From: Utricularia gibba | Taxonomy: Eukaryota > Streptophyta > Magnoliopsida > Lamiales > Lentibulariaceae | Direction of reading: 5' to 3' | Assembly: GCA_002189035.1 (NCBI GenBank) | Contig: NEEC01000017.1 | Location: 1,984,001 to 2,048,000 of the forward strand | Length of the DNA: 64,000 bases | Shown here: in pieces, positions 36,073 through 49,100 of the stretch | Numbering within the stretch: the first letter of the stretch is position 1 | How the letters are laid out: each line of letters begins with the position of its first letter | The notes under the pieces: model-generated | What the model was told of the DNA's origin: nothing | Databases searched by the model: none | Seen by the model: only the letters and a program-made list of their open reading frames with translations | Made by a program: the position numbers and the translations under genes

Positions 36073-38174
36073 TTAACGCATGGTGATGATGAGACTTCTA
36101 TCTGCATATTTTGCACCACCGACTCTGCCCTGTATTTTATCAGGAAGGTGTATTACTCTTCTTTGATCGCCTGCTTCAACTAGAAGCTCTGATCCACCTC
36201 TGAACTGCAGTTGAAGTGTTACAAGCGACTTGAATTCATCTTGCTGCGAAGAAAACTGACGAACTTACTTGGTAAAGCTTGATTTCCGATTTGTCGAAAC
36301 CGGGTACGAACAGCTTCACAGTCTTGCTGGATAGATCAAATTCCACTGAAGAAGCTAGATTCTTGTCGGCAGTTCTGGACAGGAGATCTCTAGCATCTTT
36401 GCTGTGATCATGCAACATGATCTCAGTCCAACTATCACGCTGTGCCGGTGATGTGAGATGCGGAATCAGTGCAACCGGCAATGGTGAGAAGTTGGTCTGA
36501 GTTTCAGGCGAATATGGCGTAGTTAACAGGAATGCACCGGATACGTGTGCTCCAGATTGAACTGCGCAGCCCCAGTAGCGCAATGCAGAGCTCTGTGATA
36601 CAGGGTTGCTCGGATCCATCACCAGGTAGCATCCAAAGGTCTTCGGTTCAGCGAACACAGACGATCCTTTCTAAACAAAGAAGTTAGCCATGTACCAGAG
36701 AAACGCTCATTTGCAGAAGATGTGACAATAGCTTTGAATTGACTCACTTCCAGTATTTGATCTACGAAATCCCATGTTTCCGAACTCGTTCTGCTCGTGC
36801 TCGTTCCAGTTGGGACAAGGGCATCATCCACAAGCCTCAAGATTGATGGACCAGCCAGCCTGCCAAGATCAGTCCCTTCTGCCAGGCTCCGGAAGTGTTT
36901 CAAGTATAATCTTTCAAAGATCAGTAGCACAGAACATTAGCAAATGAAGGTGAAGAATGCCAAGAACATCAGCATACATACTTGGCCTTGTTGGTAGAAC
37001 CGATGATCCGGAGAGTTTCTTCGGAGCTTATACCATCATACACAATGATATCGTACTTGCCCTTTTGCTGTTTAGTCTGATGAAGTGAAGCCAGAAATCC
37101 CGTAAGGCGTTCGAGTTCCAAGATAGCAAATATAGAATCCATACCAGGTAAAACACCAAGCTCCTCACCCACTACCTGCAACATCATTGATCACGCTCAA
37201 AAAAGTCTTTCCTACGCAGCTCTTGATCATGAAGACAGTGATTCAGCTCACAAATCAATATACGATAGAAAGAAGAGAAGACATGTTTGCACAGCTACCC
37301 CTTCTAGGACACCTTGTGTAAGATTGAGGCGTGCATCTGCTTGTTTAAGACGCTTAAGAGGTTCAAGAATCATCTGCATTTGACAAAAACAGGGCACCAA
37401 TATCACAAAAGTAATTGATCTATTGAAATCTCATAGAAAAAACAAGTGGAGGAACCGGGAGAAGATCAAGGAAAGCACGCCTTTGTTGTCTCCAGTCTCA
37501 CAACTGAAAGATTATCGCTGAGTTTGATAGGAGATGGCCCGATCTTCGTATCGAGAAGATACTCAACCATACGGTCTTGAGAATGTATCACCAGACACGT
37601 GTTCAACCCTGTAAGTGCATAATGCTGAAGGAAAATGAATCAGGCATTCCGGTAGGAGAACTACAGAAACAAAGTAACGATAAAGCAACCGAATTCAGAT
37701 ACGAGTAAACGAAAGCTTGGAATTTGGATGATGAATCAGCTGATAACCAAACACCACCCACCACAAAATCCCAAATTCCTTCAAGGGCACAGAAAGGAAT
37801 CAGTATGCAACCAATTACTCCATTGTAACCATACCCTCCCTCTACCCATAAACCCTAAACAATGAGTAGTTATGAAGCATGTGATACTTGCGAAAACACA
37901 CAATAGCGTATTTGCTTATGCAAATAGATACCTGAGCAGCGAAAACGGAGGCTGTAGTTTTTCCGGAACCGCCTTTACCTAAAAATGTGACCAGCTTTGT
38001 CTTAATATTATCGCCAATTTCATTTCTTGAGACATTTGCAGCAGCAGCCGAAATCCAAGCTCCACGTTTCTTCAGTTTGATTCTTCTCTTAACTATTTTC
38101 GCAGAAAAAGATTTCGGGGATTCTGTAACAGGAAAAGAAGCAGGCGCGGCGAGTGCTAACGTCCGGAGCGACAT
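36073..38174 (-). CDS. Chloroplast ArsA/GET3-like ATPase (At1g26090-like)
   Basis: Seven exons, high to low: 37932-38174, 37481-37624, 37299-37373, 36982-37175, 36748-36910, 36269-36670, 36073-36204; 1353 nt, 450 aa. An N-terminal Ser/Ala/Lys/Arg-rich transit peptide precedes a deviant Walker A (GKGGSGKTT at 66-74), the ArsA/GET3 signature. Further blocks: [32 protein letters not shown] and [11 protein letters not shown]. The C-terminus resembles an ArsA HSP20-like fold ([33 protein letters not shown]). GET3/ArsA relatives use ATP-driven dimer switching to deliver tail-anchored proteins or anions; the role of this plastid subfamily is unknown. Intron 2 appears to begin with GC (37480-37479), with weak donor context. 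Start at [10 protein letters not shown]; an upstream in-frame TTG extension was ignored. Confidence 0.9.
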
Positions 38175-40018
38175 TGACCGGCGCGGCTTTTCCGGCAGTA
38201 CTGCTCGCCGGTGGGAATGGTTCGATCCAACGACCAATTAGGCAGTTGTATAAATCGCTCTTTTCTACACCTTTTTCGCTGGCGACTCCTACTCTACGTC
38301 ATAATAAAATATTATTGTAATTAAATTTAATTGAGTACTTTTCTTAACATCATCTTTAATAAAAAAAACATACATTATCATTACAATCACAATTATTTAC
38401 ATTTCATGATACTCAAATAATAAAAATTTATAACATGTGTGCCACCTGATAATGAGGGAACCTGGTGTGGCATGTATATTTGTAATTGAATATCTATAAC
38501 TTTTTAAGAATAATAAAAAAATTCCATTTTTTGTTTTTTAATAATAAAATTGATTATGAGGTAATTATTCAAAAATAGAAATTGTTTCAAATAGAGTATA
38601 AGTAAAATTTATACAACTTTTCTAACTAAATGAATATAATTTTCTCATTTTTCAAGTAGTTTGTTTAAATAGAAGGAATATGGATTATTATTTAGTGATT
38701 AAAATAAATAGTTATTAATGTATTATTGCTTGTATAACATCATTTTATGCTTTCAATGTGCCAAACTTTTGAAATAACCAGGCATCCTTTCCATCTATTT
38801 ATTTCAATTTTCATGCACTCTTAAATATCGTGTTATATTTAGTATCAAAGCGATATCGTAGTATTGTATAATAAAAAATATAAAATATTGAGACTTTATT
38901 TAAAACTATAACTATTTTAATATTTTTTTAGACAAGAACGTGATGCACATTTTGTACCATTGAAAAATAAAACAAATGTATCAATTTCGGCTGGTGTTTA
39001 TTTATTAAAAAAAATAATCAGGATAAATAAAAGACAGAATAGTCAAAGTCGAAAAGGACCGGGTACGGCCCAATGTCGGGTGGCGCATTGAATTCACTCC
39101 TCTTGCATTTATGTTTCATTATTATATTAATTTTTTTAGTAGAGAATAATTATAAAGAATTGGGATAATTATAAATTAAATGTGTTATTTGATATGTGGA
39201 TTAAGATTCAAAGGGTATTTTTTTTAGTAAAGAGTTACGTTAACATGAAAATAAAATTTGGGGATTTTATTACAAAACATGTGGAACCAAACACATGTCT
39301 TGTATTTTAATAATAAATTCAAAGATATGAGTGTTTTTTTTTATCCAGGAAAATAATTTTAAATATCATTCTTTTTTCTTTAATATTGTCATGGGTGATG
39401 CAGGTGTGTTGTTAGAATAGAAGACTTAACTTAAAGAAGATGACAAAAGTGTCTCCTTTGATACGATGTGAAAGATTGCTTTATATTAGATAACATATCT
39501 TAATAACACGTCACGTTTAGTAAGTAGTGTTATATAACACCATGTATTAGATATTTTGTCAAATTTCTTATTTAATACTTTTTTATAGTTAAATACGATA
39601 TTATTCGTTTCTTTTTCAATCATATAATAAATTATATATAAATGATTAATTACGTATATTTTACTAATTTATATATGAATTCAATTATAAAAATTTATAT
39701 TAAATATGTGATAAATAATCTTTTATTAACTTTTGGAAGATGAAATTTGACCCAAAACGTGGTGCTCATCGTTACAAGAAGCAATGCACACTGCGAAAGC
39801 TGATCAAGAATCGAAGAGGGGGGATTCAATCATTTACAGCCGGAAATTCAATGAGCCGCTAGTCATCAAGTGCCTTGATAATTGGTGTCTCTGGTTTGAT
39901 GAAAAACAACAGATTCAATATCGGATCAAGAATTATTCAGGAAAACAGATAGGAATTCAGAGCTCTGGCAGCTGATACCTTGAATGATTTACACATACCT
40001 GAAGAATTACGCCAACCA
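38175..40018. other. AT-rich intergenic spacer
   Basis: The first 100 bases are the leader/promoter of the ArsA-like gene. 38290-39740 is very AT-rich with no recognised gene or bounded element. 39740-40018 is closer to coding composition and is probably 3' sequence of the TCP gene. Confidence 0.5.
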
Positions 40019-40876
40019 TTATGGATGTAACCGCCCGGCGCCTCTGGGTTTAGTCTCCCGGAATGGGTAAACGAGAGTCGAATTAGTGGGGGGTGAAGCG
40101 GGAGCACTGCTTGTGGATCCTCCTCTTTCATGGGTAGTGAAAATGTCCCAACCGAGAAGTCCCATGAAGCTGATGTTTGGATCCATGTAAGTAACCCAGC
40201 TGAAGGGATGATCCATGGATGAATCCGGAATTCCGAGGAGCTTTTCGATCGTTCCGCAGTCGGCTGGTTGTTGTTCGAGCGAAGTGCAGTCTACCCCATA
40301 CGGTAAATTTCTTGCATTGTTGAGAAAAACTGGATCTTGATTAATGTTTGAAAACCCTAAATCCTTGATCACCCTCTTCTTTTCTTTGGCTCTTCTCGCC
40401 TTTTCTTTGTTGCCCTCTTTCAAATCGCTTCTGGGCGGGAGTGTTTGAGCTTCTTCCATCACGGAAACCACTTCACAATCCGATGCAAACGAGTTGCTAA
40501 TGTTGAGGGATTGCTGGTTGCTGCTGCTGATGTTGAATGTGAGCTCCTTGATGGCCTTCCCGGACTTCGTAAACAGCCACTCGATCGTGTTGCTCGCCTT
40601 ATCGTAACCCAGCATGTCCTGGAGATCGAAGAACTTACGAGCTACTTGTAGAGATAACCGCATTCGACGATCACGAATCCCTTGCGCCGTGCAAATCTTG
40701 CTATGTCTATCCTTTTTCCCAGGTCTCCTTCTTGGTACCGCTCCGAGGCTTCTTCTTCTTACAGCACCACCAGCACTACTAGGATCAACTTTCTTAGGGT
40801 TTCCATCCCTCTGATCAAACAGATTCCCAAAGATCCACTGATTCTGCTCCGGCACCGGATGATGATTCATCGGCAT
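40019..40876 (-). CDS. TCP transcription factor, CYC/TB1 class (TCP12/CYC3-like)
   Basis: Single exon, 285 aa. The TCP bHLH-like domain spans about residues 53-115: basic part [20 protein letters not shown], helix [19 protein letters not shown], helix [17 protein letters not shown]. Downstream, a Lys/Arg/Glu-rich R domain ([19 protein letters not shown]) marks class II CYC/TB1 proteins. These nuclear factors bind GGNCCC-type sites and control axillary bud outgrowth or floral symmetry. I favour the TCP12/CYC3 branch because of the domain sequence and because TCP12 lies near TEM2 and ALA9 in Arabidopsis (from memory). I began at the ATG at 40876, just downstream of minus-strand ORFs in other frames. 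CYC genes often have a small 3' intron, so the last residues are uncertain. Confidence 0.88.
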   Translation of the reverse strand: MPMNHHPVPEQNQWIFGNLFDQRDGNPKKVDPSSAGGAVRRRSLGAVPRRRPGKKDRHSKICTAQGIRDRRMRLSLQVARKFFDLQDMLGYDKASNTIEWLFTKSGKAIKELTFNISSSNQQSLNISNSFASDCEVVSVMEEAQTLPPRSDLKEGNKEKARRAKEKKRVIKDLGFSNINQDPVFLNNARNLPYGVDCTSLEQQPADCGTIEKLLGIPDSSMDHPFSWVTYMDPNISFMGLLGWDIFTTHERGGSTSSAPASPPTNSTLVYPFRETKPRGAGRLHP

Positions 40877-42030
40877 GTCGCTGCCATCGAGAAGATGGGG
40901 TCCCCCTGTTGAGAACTAGGGTTTTCTCCCCATGAGAAGGAGCTTGAAGCTCGCATGGATGATGGATGAAACATTTCAACTGGGGGAGCTCTAGATTCCA
41001 ACCAACTGACACAGATTGGAAATGGGAGCACAGAGGAGGGAAAAAAGAGAATTTTTGCAGCACAAAAGTCAGAGCTCCAACGTGCTGAATCCCTCCAAAC
41101 AATCATGCAAACCTACATGTCGAGAGGAGTTGAAATGCAGTGCCAAGTGAGAGTGACTCGACGCGAAATCGACCACTGATGGAGATACCGCACACAGTAT
41201 CTACCCACATGCGTACCAGCAGCAGCTGCATCTGCATTATATATACAAAAAGAGATATTTTTCCCCACTTTTATCCTCAATGCTAACACCACCTACTTCA
41301 TTTTCATACTTAGAGAACCTGTGATTTAAAAACCCCAGTCCAACTGATTTTATGCACACTCAAGTAAAATGGCCATTTTCACATTCTCTTATATGCACAC
41401 TCAAGTAAAAATTTTTAATTAACTATAACTAATTTTATTGATATCTAAATTTATAATACACTAGTGAACTGTTCATCAGTTCAATAACTACTGTTGTCCC
41501 TTCAATCATAGAGACTTGACCAACGTTGACTAGCTTCTCCATCTTTGACACCCCTAGTTTATAACAATCTTGGACCATGATAACATTCCAGAAATGTTGA
41601 TTTCGAGCTATGTGGACTATGTGATCTTATATTATATGTGTGCATGATATACTTCTGTATTTTTTTTTTGAAGGTAACACTACAGGCTATGGTAGGGGCA
41701 TATGTGAGCATTTAACTTAGCTTTATTATGTCCATTCAAGGCCATGTCTTCTTTGACCGATTCAAGCTTGGGTCATATTCGTTTTAGTCCCCAAAAATTC
41801 CCATATTTGCGTATCTCCACCACCAAGCTATGAATAATTTTCATAATTTTTTTAGGCACGTACATGTCTTTTACCAAGGCAATTAGGCAATGCACCCCGG
41901 AGGAATTAGGTTGCATTTCACTTTGCGTTTAGTAGACTTATTTGGTTATTACTTCAAAATATAGCACATTTAGACTATTAGAACAAACAATATCATATCG
42001 ATATTTAAATAAATTGATGCACGGTAATAA
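40877..42030. other. Upstream region of the TCP gene
   Basis: 40877-41240 (minus strand) is probable leader with short upstream ORFs in other frames (ATGs at 41102 and 41106), which could dampen translation. The minus-strand tttgtatatataatgc near 41236-41251 is a TATA candidate. 41250-42030 has no recognised gene. Confidence 0.4.
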
Positions 42031-42230
42031 GATTGTTTTTGGTAACTATATCGGTATAAATTTATTCTGATAGAAGATATAAAAATAAGGATAAGTGTTG
42101 ATATTGACAATTTTATGCTTTGTAGATAGTAAAAAAATATTACTAAAAAATTTAATACTGATTACCAAATATATTATTATTATTTCAAATGTTGGGATAT
42201 TACATATTATATTTATTACTAAACACTGCC
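42031..42230. mobile_element. Tourist-like MITE, 200 bp (weak ends)
   Basis: Ends gattgtttttggtaac and, reverse-complemented, ggcagtgtttagtaat are imperfect inverted repeats flanked by TAA at 42028-42030 and 42231-42233. The inner sequence tggtaactatatcggtataaatttat resembles the end of the element at 46362-46580. No ORF. Confidence 0.55.
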
Positions 42231-42233
42231 TAA

Positions 42234-43094
42234 GTATGAGCCAGTTGGGGTCAACCTACTACTCATTATACACTATAAAGATCATATCTTTGCTTACGTG
42301 CTTCAGTTTACTGAGATGGCAGCAGGATTTTCTAGCCGTAAAGCAGAACGCGTGAATGGAAGGTGTTTCTCATGGCCGGAGACGGAGGCTGCCTTCTGGG
42401 GCGCCGAGAGGCCATTGACTGCTGCCTGAAAGACAATTTGCAGGAGTGCGAACCGGAAGCCACACATCAACTGCCCCCAACGGGACCCGCCGTACACACG
42501 CGAATAGTAATCTCTCACCATGACGCAGCCCACAGCTTCTCTCTGTCCATACATCACACCTCTCCACCGGTCGGTCGGCCGGTCAATCTCTGCCCTAGAA
42601 CGGCTACAATGCACAATCATATATTGAAAAATGAAATGATCAAAATTATATAAGAAATTGTATATAACAATTAATTAATTGGATATAATTTTTTATATCT
42701 TGATCTACGTTTTTTATGTATTTGAGTTTCATATGTGCGTTCAACCGACCTCCATTGTATGAAAGTAACCATTTTTCTCATACAATGTCTGATATATGTC
42801 TAAATTTCTAATTCATTCTCATCACAAATGATTGTACAATGCACACTAAAAATCATTTGTGTTGCACAGTAATTTGGAGTCCAAAGATAAAATATTTGCT
42901 CCTCTCATAAAAAACATGTTTTATTATCAAATATAATTTATTTATGTTATAAAATATCTAATGAAATTTATAAAATATTTAAAAATTTAAAAATGTTTTT
43001 TTTATTTTAAATTTGGAAAATCATTTAATATTTTCGTTCCTCTTTTATAAATTTATGGGTGGTATGACAACTGGTGTTCCGCGACGACCAGACG
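42234..43094. other. Spacer upstream of the LBD gene
   Basis: 42300-42600 is GC-richer with short ORFs on both strands, none recognised. 42640-43020 is AT-rich and leads into the LBD start. Could include promoter elements. Confidence 0.4.
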
Positions 43095-43643
43095 ATGAGT
43101 TGCAATGGCTGCCGTGCTCTCCGCAAGGCCTGCGCGGAAGACTGCGTGCTCAGGGATTCCCTTCTGCTGATAGAATCCCCGATGGCTCAGGCGAACGCCA
43201 CCCGGTTTCTTGCCAAGTTCTACGGCCGGACTGGCCTCATGAACCTTCTCAAACAAGCCGCCGCCGATCTACGCTGTCGTAGGTTTTTAAGGAATCTTTG
43301 TGATCTGTATTTTTCATCATTGAAGAACTTTTGTTTTGGTTTTATTTCAACAGATGTTTACCTTTCCCTGCTGTCGGAAGCCTGTGGGAGGGCCATAAAC
43401 CCCATCGAGGGATCCCTCGGGTTATACGCCGCCGGCGAGTGGAAACGCTGCGAGGATGCGGTGCAAGCGGTTCTCGACGGGGGACCGTTACTGAAGCAGG
43501 TAACTGAGGATGGCAAGTCAGAGTGGCAGTTTCCAGTGGTGTCCCTCGGCGGCTGTGAAATCCGTAATGTCTCCAGGGGCGTCGGTTCTTCGTCGGGGAG
43601 CCAAAACAATTTTGCGCAGAGGCGACGGCGCGTGAAAGAGTAG
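43095..43643 (+). CDS. Class II LOB-domain (LBD) transcription factor
   Basis: Exons 43095-43278 and 43354-43643 with a 75-nt intron; 474 nt, 157 aa. The LOB zinc-binding motif CX2CX6CX3C is complete (MSCNGCRALRKACAEDC: Cys3, Cys6, Cys13, Cys17). It is followed by the conserved block ESPMAQANATRFLAKFYGR and, after the intron, LLSEACGRAINPIEGSLGLY. MSCNGCR-LRK and the absence of a full Leu-zipper coiled coil place it in class II (LBD37-LBD42), nuclear regulators linked to nitrogen/anthocyanin metabolism and low-oxygen responses. The C-terminus is short and basic (RRRRVKE). I used the ATG of MSCNGC, the family start. Which class II member it matches is unclear; LBD41/42 are candidates. Confidence 0.9.
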   Translation: MSCNGCRALRKACAEDCVLRDSLLLIESPMAQANATRFLAKFYGRTGLMNLLKQAAADLRCRRFLRNLCDLYFSSLKNFCFGFISTDVYLSLLSEACGRAINPIEGSLGLYAAGEWKRCEDAVQAVLDGGPLLKQVTEDGKSEWQFPVVSLGGCEIRNVSRGVGSSSGSQNNFAQRRRRVKE

Positions 43644-44146
43644 TAATTCGCACCACCCCACCCATCTTCTTCTTTTCACGCCGAGTATCATCTCTCTCGA
43701 AATTCACATTTCAAAACGAATGAAATCCCGGAATCTGTGCTCCTATTTTTCTTCTCTCAAACATGCTATTTCCATCTCCAACAAAAAGGGAATAATAATA
43801 TTAGTTACATAAATCAAAACGGTTTTTTGCCCGAGCCAGCCATAGCCACTCAAACTTGACGAGTCGACATAAAAAATACAAATTGTCAAAGATGGGTATC
43901 ACGAGTTGATTCCGGTTAAATATTTAAAATACAAACATCACGTGTACTCCAAACAATGTTTGTCATAACTTGCAAATATAAATAACGTCGCAACTTGCAC
44001 AACATTGCATTTTTATTAATTGATACTTATCATATATAGTGAAAAAATACTAAATTATTCGAATTAAACTTGAATAAAAAATATTTGTCTCGATTCATAC
44101 TCATTTTGTATGAGTATCAATACCCATTTTATACGAGTCACCTTAA
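43644..44146. other. 3' flank of the LBD gene
   Basis: AT-rich from 43780 on, no recognised feature before the MITE at 44147. Confidence 0.5.
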
Positions 44147-44398
44147 AGCTTTGTTTGGTTAGTATGTTTAGATATTAATGAATTTAAATTATTTGAATTT
44201 AGATAAACCTAAATATGTAGATATAAAGATACATATAGTACTCTTTATTGATATACATATATTCATATATGAGGATATTATACAGATATAATGATGATTA
44301 TACTCATATATAAGTCATAATTATACCTACATATCAAATAACATAATTTTATTAAATTTATCATAAACCAATTTTATACATTCATATCAAACAAAACC
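44147..44398. mobile_element. Tourist-like MITE, 252 bp
   Basis: Left end agctttgtttggttagtatg and the reverse complement of the right end ggttttgtttgatatgaatg form imperfect terminal inverted repeats. TAA flanks both sides (44144-44146 and 44399-44401), the target-site size of PIF/Harbinger. AT-rich interior with no ORF. Confidence 0.65.
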
Positions 44399-46361
44399 TA
44401 AAAGTTACTCAGTTAACTAATATTCATATGGATGACTATTGTAATAAACAAAGAAAAAAGTGGGCCAGTGAAAAGTCCATTGGGCCTAACCCACAAAAAC
44501 CAGATACCCCAACGGCAAACAAAAGGCCGGACTCAATTATGGGCTCGGCCCGAAAGCTTCTCTTGAAAATGCTTCTACCAGTGATACTGATATCCCACTT
44601 CAGAACTGGAAAAACAGACAGGTAAATGGAAATGAATGACTGTCCTAGAAGACGCAGACACCTAAAACGGCTTTGTGATCACTTGCAGCAACAGAGAGGG
44701 CTTCGACGCCCCAGCCCATCTCAGCTACCACATGATTTAGTGAAAAACGGTAGGCATGTCGCGGTATGAGTATTATGTGCACTGGGCACACCCGCTTCCG
44801 CCTGTATTTTACTCTGCGCTGCTGGTTTTTCCAGCCATGGCGTTCCAAAAAGACAACCAACTTATGGATTTTGCTAACTTGCACAGTTGGGTGGGTTCGA
44901 GACCAGAGAATTCATTCATTCAGACACAGCCAAGGAGCACCGAACCAGTCTTATCCACACAAAACTGCAGAGACGTCATCATCCCTCCTCCGTCCATTCG
45001 TCTGTCTTTGTGAGATGTCAGACAACTTGCTTCTGCATAGTTGCGAAAGCAAAGGAGATCAGATCAGACCATCATTCATTCATTCACGGTCTTAGCTTCC
45101 AAACTTCAAATGATTGATAATAGTAAATAAAAAAGAAACATAAATATTAGATCCAAATTAGACACATAATGAATGGGTTTCCCTAATTTTTCTAAATGAT
45201 CATATTGTATTTATTCATCATGATCAATTTTTTATATATATGATGATTATTTTTATAACATATAAATACTTCACCTACCATCATGCCATTGAATATCACA
45301 ATTTGGTGTGTGTGTGTGTGGTGTGGTGGTTTACAAAATGGGAAATGCATCATTTACAAATCTAACCATCCCCTCTATATCTTGTATACATTAAAAGTTG
45401 TCAATTTTTTCACACACATATCATAAGATGATCAGATTTGGAAATAATTTTCAACCCCTCATAGTTTTCAACAAAATAATACAAACAAAAAAAGTAGAAA
45501 GGAAAAAGAGGGATGTGCAATAATTTTATTTTCATGGTTCCCACTGCAGAAAAAGAAAGACTTGTCACTTGTCAACAAGTGCAACAAAACTGCCTCAAAG
45601 TTGACAGTCGCCTGTCTTTATCCTTTCCATCAACACACATTAAATAAAGAAATTAAATAATGAAAAATATTATTATCATATGGTCACTCTTTCCCTCTCA
45701 ATATGGAAATAGGAAAAAAAATTGAATTATTTTGTGAAGGTGCATGTGGGGTGAATTATTAAATAGTAAAATAGTTGGGGTTATTTAATAAATAGGGAAA
45801 CATCTGGGGGTTTTTTTAGGTAACCTCTATGATGCCGGAAATTAGGCAGCCTACATGTTCAGACTTTTGGATTAGACTACACATTCAGTCACCAAAAGCA
45901 CGTTATTTTCATCTCAATTAAAAATATCCCACATGTGTCCGACTTTTTTTATTAAATATATAATTACGTGTTCGCACAATAATTGAATTGATGGATAATT
46001 GAATTTTGATCATTCAATTTTCACGATTTTATATTTTTATTTTAAATGAAAAAAACATAGCTTGTGGAGGGATTGTTCCACTATGGGGATTAAAGATGGC
46101 AAGAGTGGTATTAAGAATACTTGAATCAAGTGAATGCACAACACATTCCTACTATTTGAGTTATACCATACATCATATGTAGTAATCTATGTTGTCGTGT
46201 TTATATATTATATTATTTGTTTTGGATATCTAATAATTGTGATATTATAATAAAAAAACACATCAAGATTGTGATATTTCAATGCAATTAGATTGGTGTA
46301 GTGGAGAAGATCGTCAAATCTACACATTGTTGAAGTTGATTTTCAAGATCTGGATCACTTA
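44399..46361. other. Intergenic spacer with unassigned ORFs
   Basis: 44420-45110 has balanced composition and overlapping short ORFs (longest 109 codons, 44766-45095) with no recognisable family; it may be transcribed or a decayed gene. 45110-46360 is AT-rich. Confidence 0.4.
45307..45331. repeat. (GT)n microsatellite
   Basis: A gtgtgtgtgtgtg run followed by gtgtggtggt in an AT-rich spacer. Confidence 0.75.
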
Positions 46362-46580
46362 GGCTGTGTTTGGTAGCTGGTATAAGTAAATATAAGCATA
46401 GATATATATGGTATTGGAATACATAATGCGTGTTTGGTAACTGATATAATTTTTTACTGATACATTTATTTAACTTACTATAATCATATATTTATTCCAT
46501 ATAACATCCCTTTTGATTCTAATATCATGGATAAATTTATACTGAGATAATATATACCGTTATAGCTACCAAACACTGAC
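46362..46580. mobile_element. Tourist-like MITE, 219 bp
   Basis: Left end ggctgtgtttggtagct and reverse-complemented right end gtcagtgtttggtagct share 14 of 17 bases. TTA flanks both sides (46359-46361 and 46581-46583). A second gtgtttggtaactgatataa sits inside at about 46431, an internal copy of the terminus. No ORF. Best-defined of the three MITEs here. Confidence 0.8.
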
Positions 46581-46583
46581 TTA

Positions 46584-49100
46584 AGGATCCATTTATATTC
46601 AAAATGTTGTAATTTTTCTTTCAAACAGTAAGATAAAACAAATTATATTAAAGATAATCAATTTTGTCACATGTATATACAATTTTTAAGTCACATGTGT
46701 TAAATGATTAATAAGTTTTATCCGAAGAGATAGAATTGCAATTTGGTTGCTGTTGGATGGGAGTTAATTTAGACAAAATAGTCTTCCGTACATTTTATGT
46801 CTTAAAAAATTTCGTTTTTGGTCCAAATTTCTAACACAGGTTGAATGGGAGGTTAAGGACAGTCAGATTGGGTGACTTTGATGGCATCAATAATGTGGAC
46901 TGGAAACGGCGACGTGGAAGAAAGTGGAGATCGGGATCGGACAAACGAGAGCAGCACGCTGTTTTAGGAAGACGACTTTTTCTGGGTTTCCCTGTAGACA
47001 CGCACCCGTAGGTGTTATCCGTGTGCGGGCACATTCATTCTTTAATGAAGTAAATGCGAGTGTCAAAAAACAGCAGATTGGGAGCAACAGTTTTGGATGA
47101 AACCGGATGCAGACGACGACTCCGCTCTAAATGCGCTGTCCCCAACACATGCTGCCTATTCCTATTCCTATTCCTTGCTACTTTTACGGCAAAGGAAGCT
47201 TCTAAACATAAATGTGCGTTGAACTGGGTGGGTGTCTCTCTCTGTCTGTCCATCATATCAGGAAGGGAGTCTCCAAACCTGCAACCCCTGCTGTGCTGTG
47301 GGTGAGGACGACGACGAGTCAGCAACAGTATGGCTTTGCGAATGTGTTGTGTTAAAGCTGGGAAAGGCGACATTGTGGGCAAGAGGGCCATGTGGTCTGC
47401 AACTTTCCCTTGATGCTCTCTTCCCCTTCGCTTTGGGGAAAACTAGGCTTTTTTTTTACCTTGTGTTTGAATCCGCAGCCAAGCTGCGAGTATCAGAGAT
47501 TAACATAATCCAAATCATTATCCTTGAGATTTCCCATGTGGTGCTTCCTGCTTGCGGGGGCAGCTTTTGGTAACCCAGGTTTTAAAGATTCGAACACATT
47601 TGTACTCACCAATCCCCACATTAGAAATAGAAAGGAAGCATCCTATTCCCGTCCAAGTGGTGGGTTCATTCACATCAGTTTAGTATCTTGAACTTGAACT
47701 TGCAGCTCACCGCATTTCGAAGGGCATCTAGTCTTTTTATTAAGCTTCAGAAGGGCAGTTCTTAGTTGCCACAGACTCCAACCAGACAAGCTAACAAGAA
47801 CATTAATAATACTGTGATGTTACTGTACGTGAACTAGTCATCAACAACTGAGCCAAAACCCTGCTGGGTTGAGGAGGAAGGAAGCATCATCATTGTCATC
47901 ATCATGGGGCTGCTCTGTCTGTCCTTGGCCCGCATCCCATCCCTAGCCTACAACTCTCACCAGCAAAAAAAGTGAGGAGTTTAATTGCACGGGGCCGCTC
48001 CATGGTGTCAGCTAATGACTAACCTCATGTGAGATTGTGTGCAGAAACAAAAGTGGTAAAAACTACTCAGACAAAAGAACGAGGTCCAACAATGGTGTTT
48101 GGAGCAGTTGAGAATGTTGCAAGCATTCTACCTTGTAAATTGAAGCGAGAGCTACTTAAGCCATGGCAGTTGATTTATTCGTGTCATGGGACCATTCCCA
48201 CTTCATTTATTCTCGGCATCCTTCCACGTTGTTCGATGCGAATTCTTTAAAGTAACCATGTGACCCCACTCTATTTGGTGAAACTTTGAATACGATTTGC
48301 TTGGAGCATCAAAACTCTACCTAAAAAGTAAGCAGCAGCAGTAACTTGAGAAACAGCATGATCTGGATGAAGAATTTTATTTTGAGTCTTTTGTCTGGTA
48401 CTGTTTGCTAAATAGGGGCATTGGGAGTGGGGGGAGGTGAAAACTGACCTGAGTGATGCAGAGACATAAGAAGATAAAAAGGAGGCCATGCTGGTTGGTG
48501 ACAGCAGAAGTCAGGGGAGACGAATGTCTGTGGAGGTCCACTCCTCATGTGAATCCTCTCACAACTTGGCTTCATTTGTGTCAAACTTATGAATCTTCCC
48601 TCCTCCCTTTTTATCTTAGGGTTGACCCACTCCTCCTTTTCCCTTTTCATTTTTATCTCACATCTCTCTGCAACCATCCCCCACTCTTGCTTTCTTTTCC
48701 CTTGTTGGACCCTAAAATTCACTGCTTTTTGATGGGGTTGTGATTATTGAATACAGAAGGTATTGATTTCTGTTGTTTAGATTTTGGGATCAAGATCTTG
48801 CTGAGAGTACAATAAAACACTGTCTAAACTTGTGGATGTGGTTTCTGATGACATTATTACATTACCGTGTATTGGATATTGTACGCTGGTTTCCTCATCC
48901 TCAAAACTTTCAACGCGCTGTTTTCTCTTCTCTGTCGGTGGCTCCCTGGTTGTTTCGTTTATATAGGCGTCTATCTTCCCATTCTAAAACCATTTCCTCT
49001 TCTGCCTTTTTTTGGTTCTGGACCAGAACTTCTGGTTGCTTGGTTTAAATAGGTAAACGCACCTGTCTGTTGAGGGGTTACCTGGGATTTGGTTAGAGAG
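46584..49100. other. Upstream region of the RAV gene, no assigned gene
   Basis: 46860-47580 and 47600-48260 have balanced base composition and short ORFs on both strands, none recognised. 48590-48700 is a pyrimidine-rich tract (cttccctcctccc type) typical of a transcribed leader, suggesting the RAV transcript starts near 48400-48700, perhaps with a leader intron. Confidence 0.4.

Noticed and set aside
43342-43707. Minus-strand ORFs over the LBD gene
   Set aside because: Shadows of the GC-rich LBD exon 2 on the other strand.
44756-45117. Three overlapping plus-strand ORFs
   Set aside because: No recognised domain, no splice support, overlapping in different frames; left as unassigned spacer.
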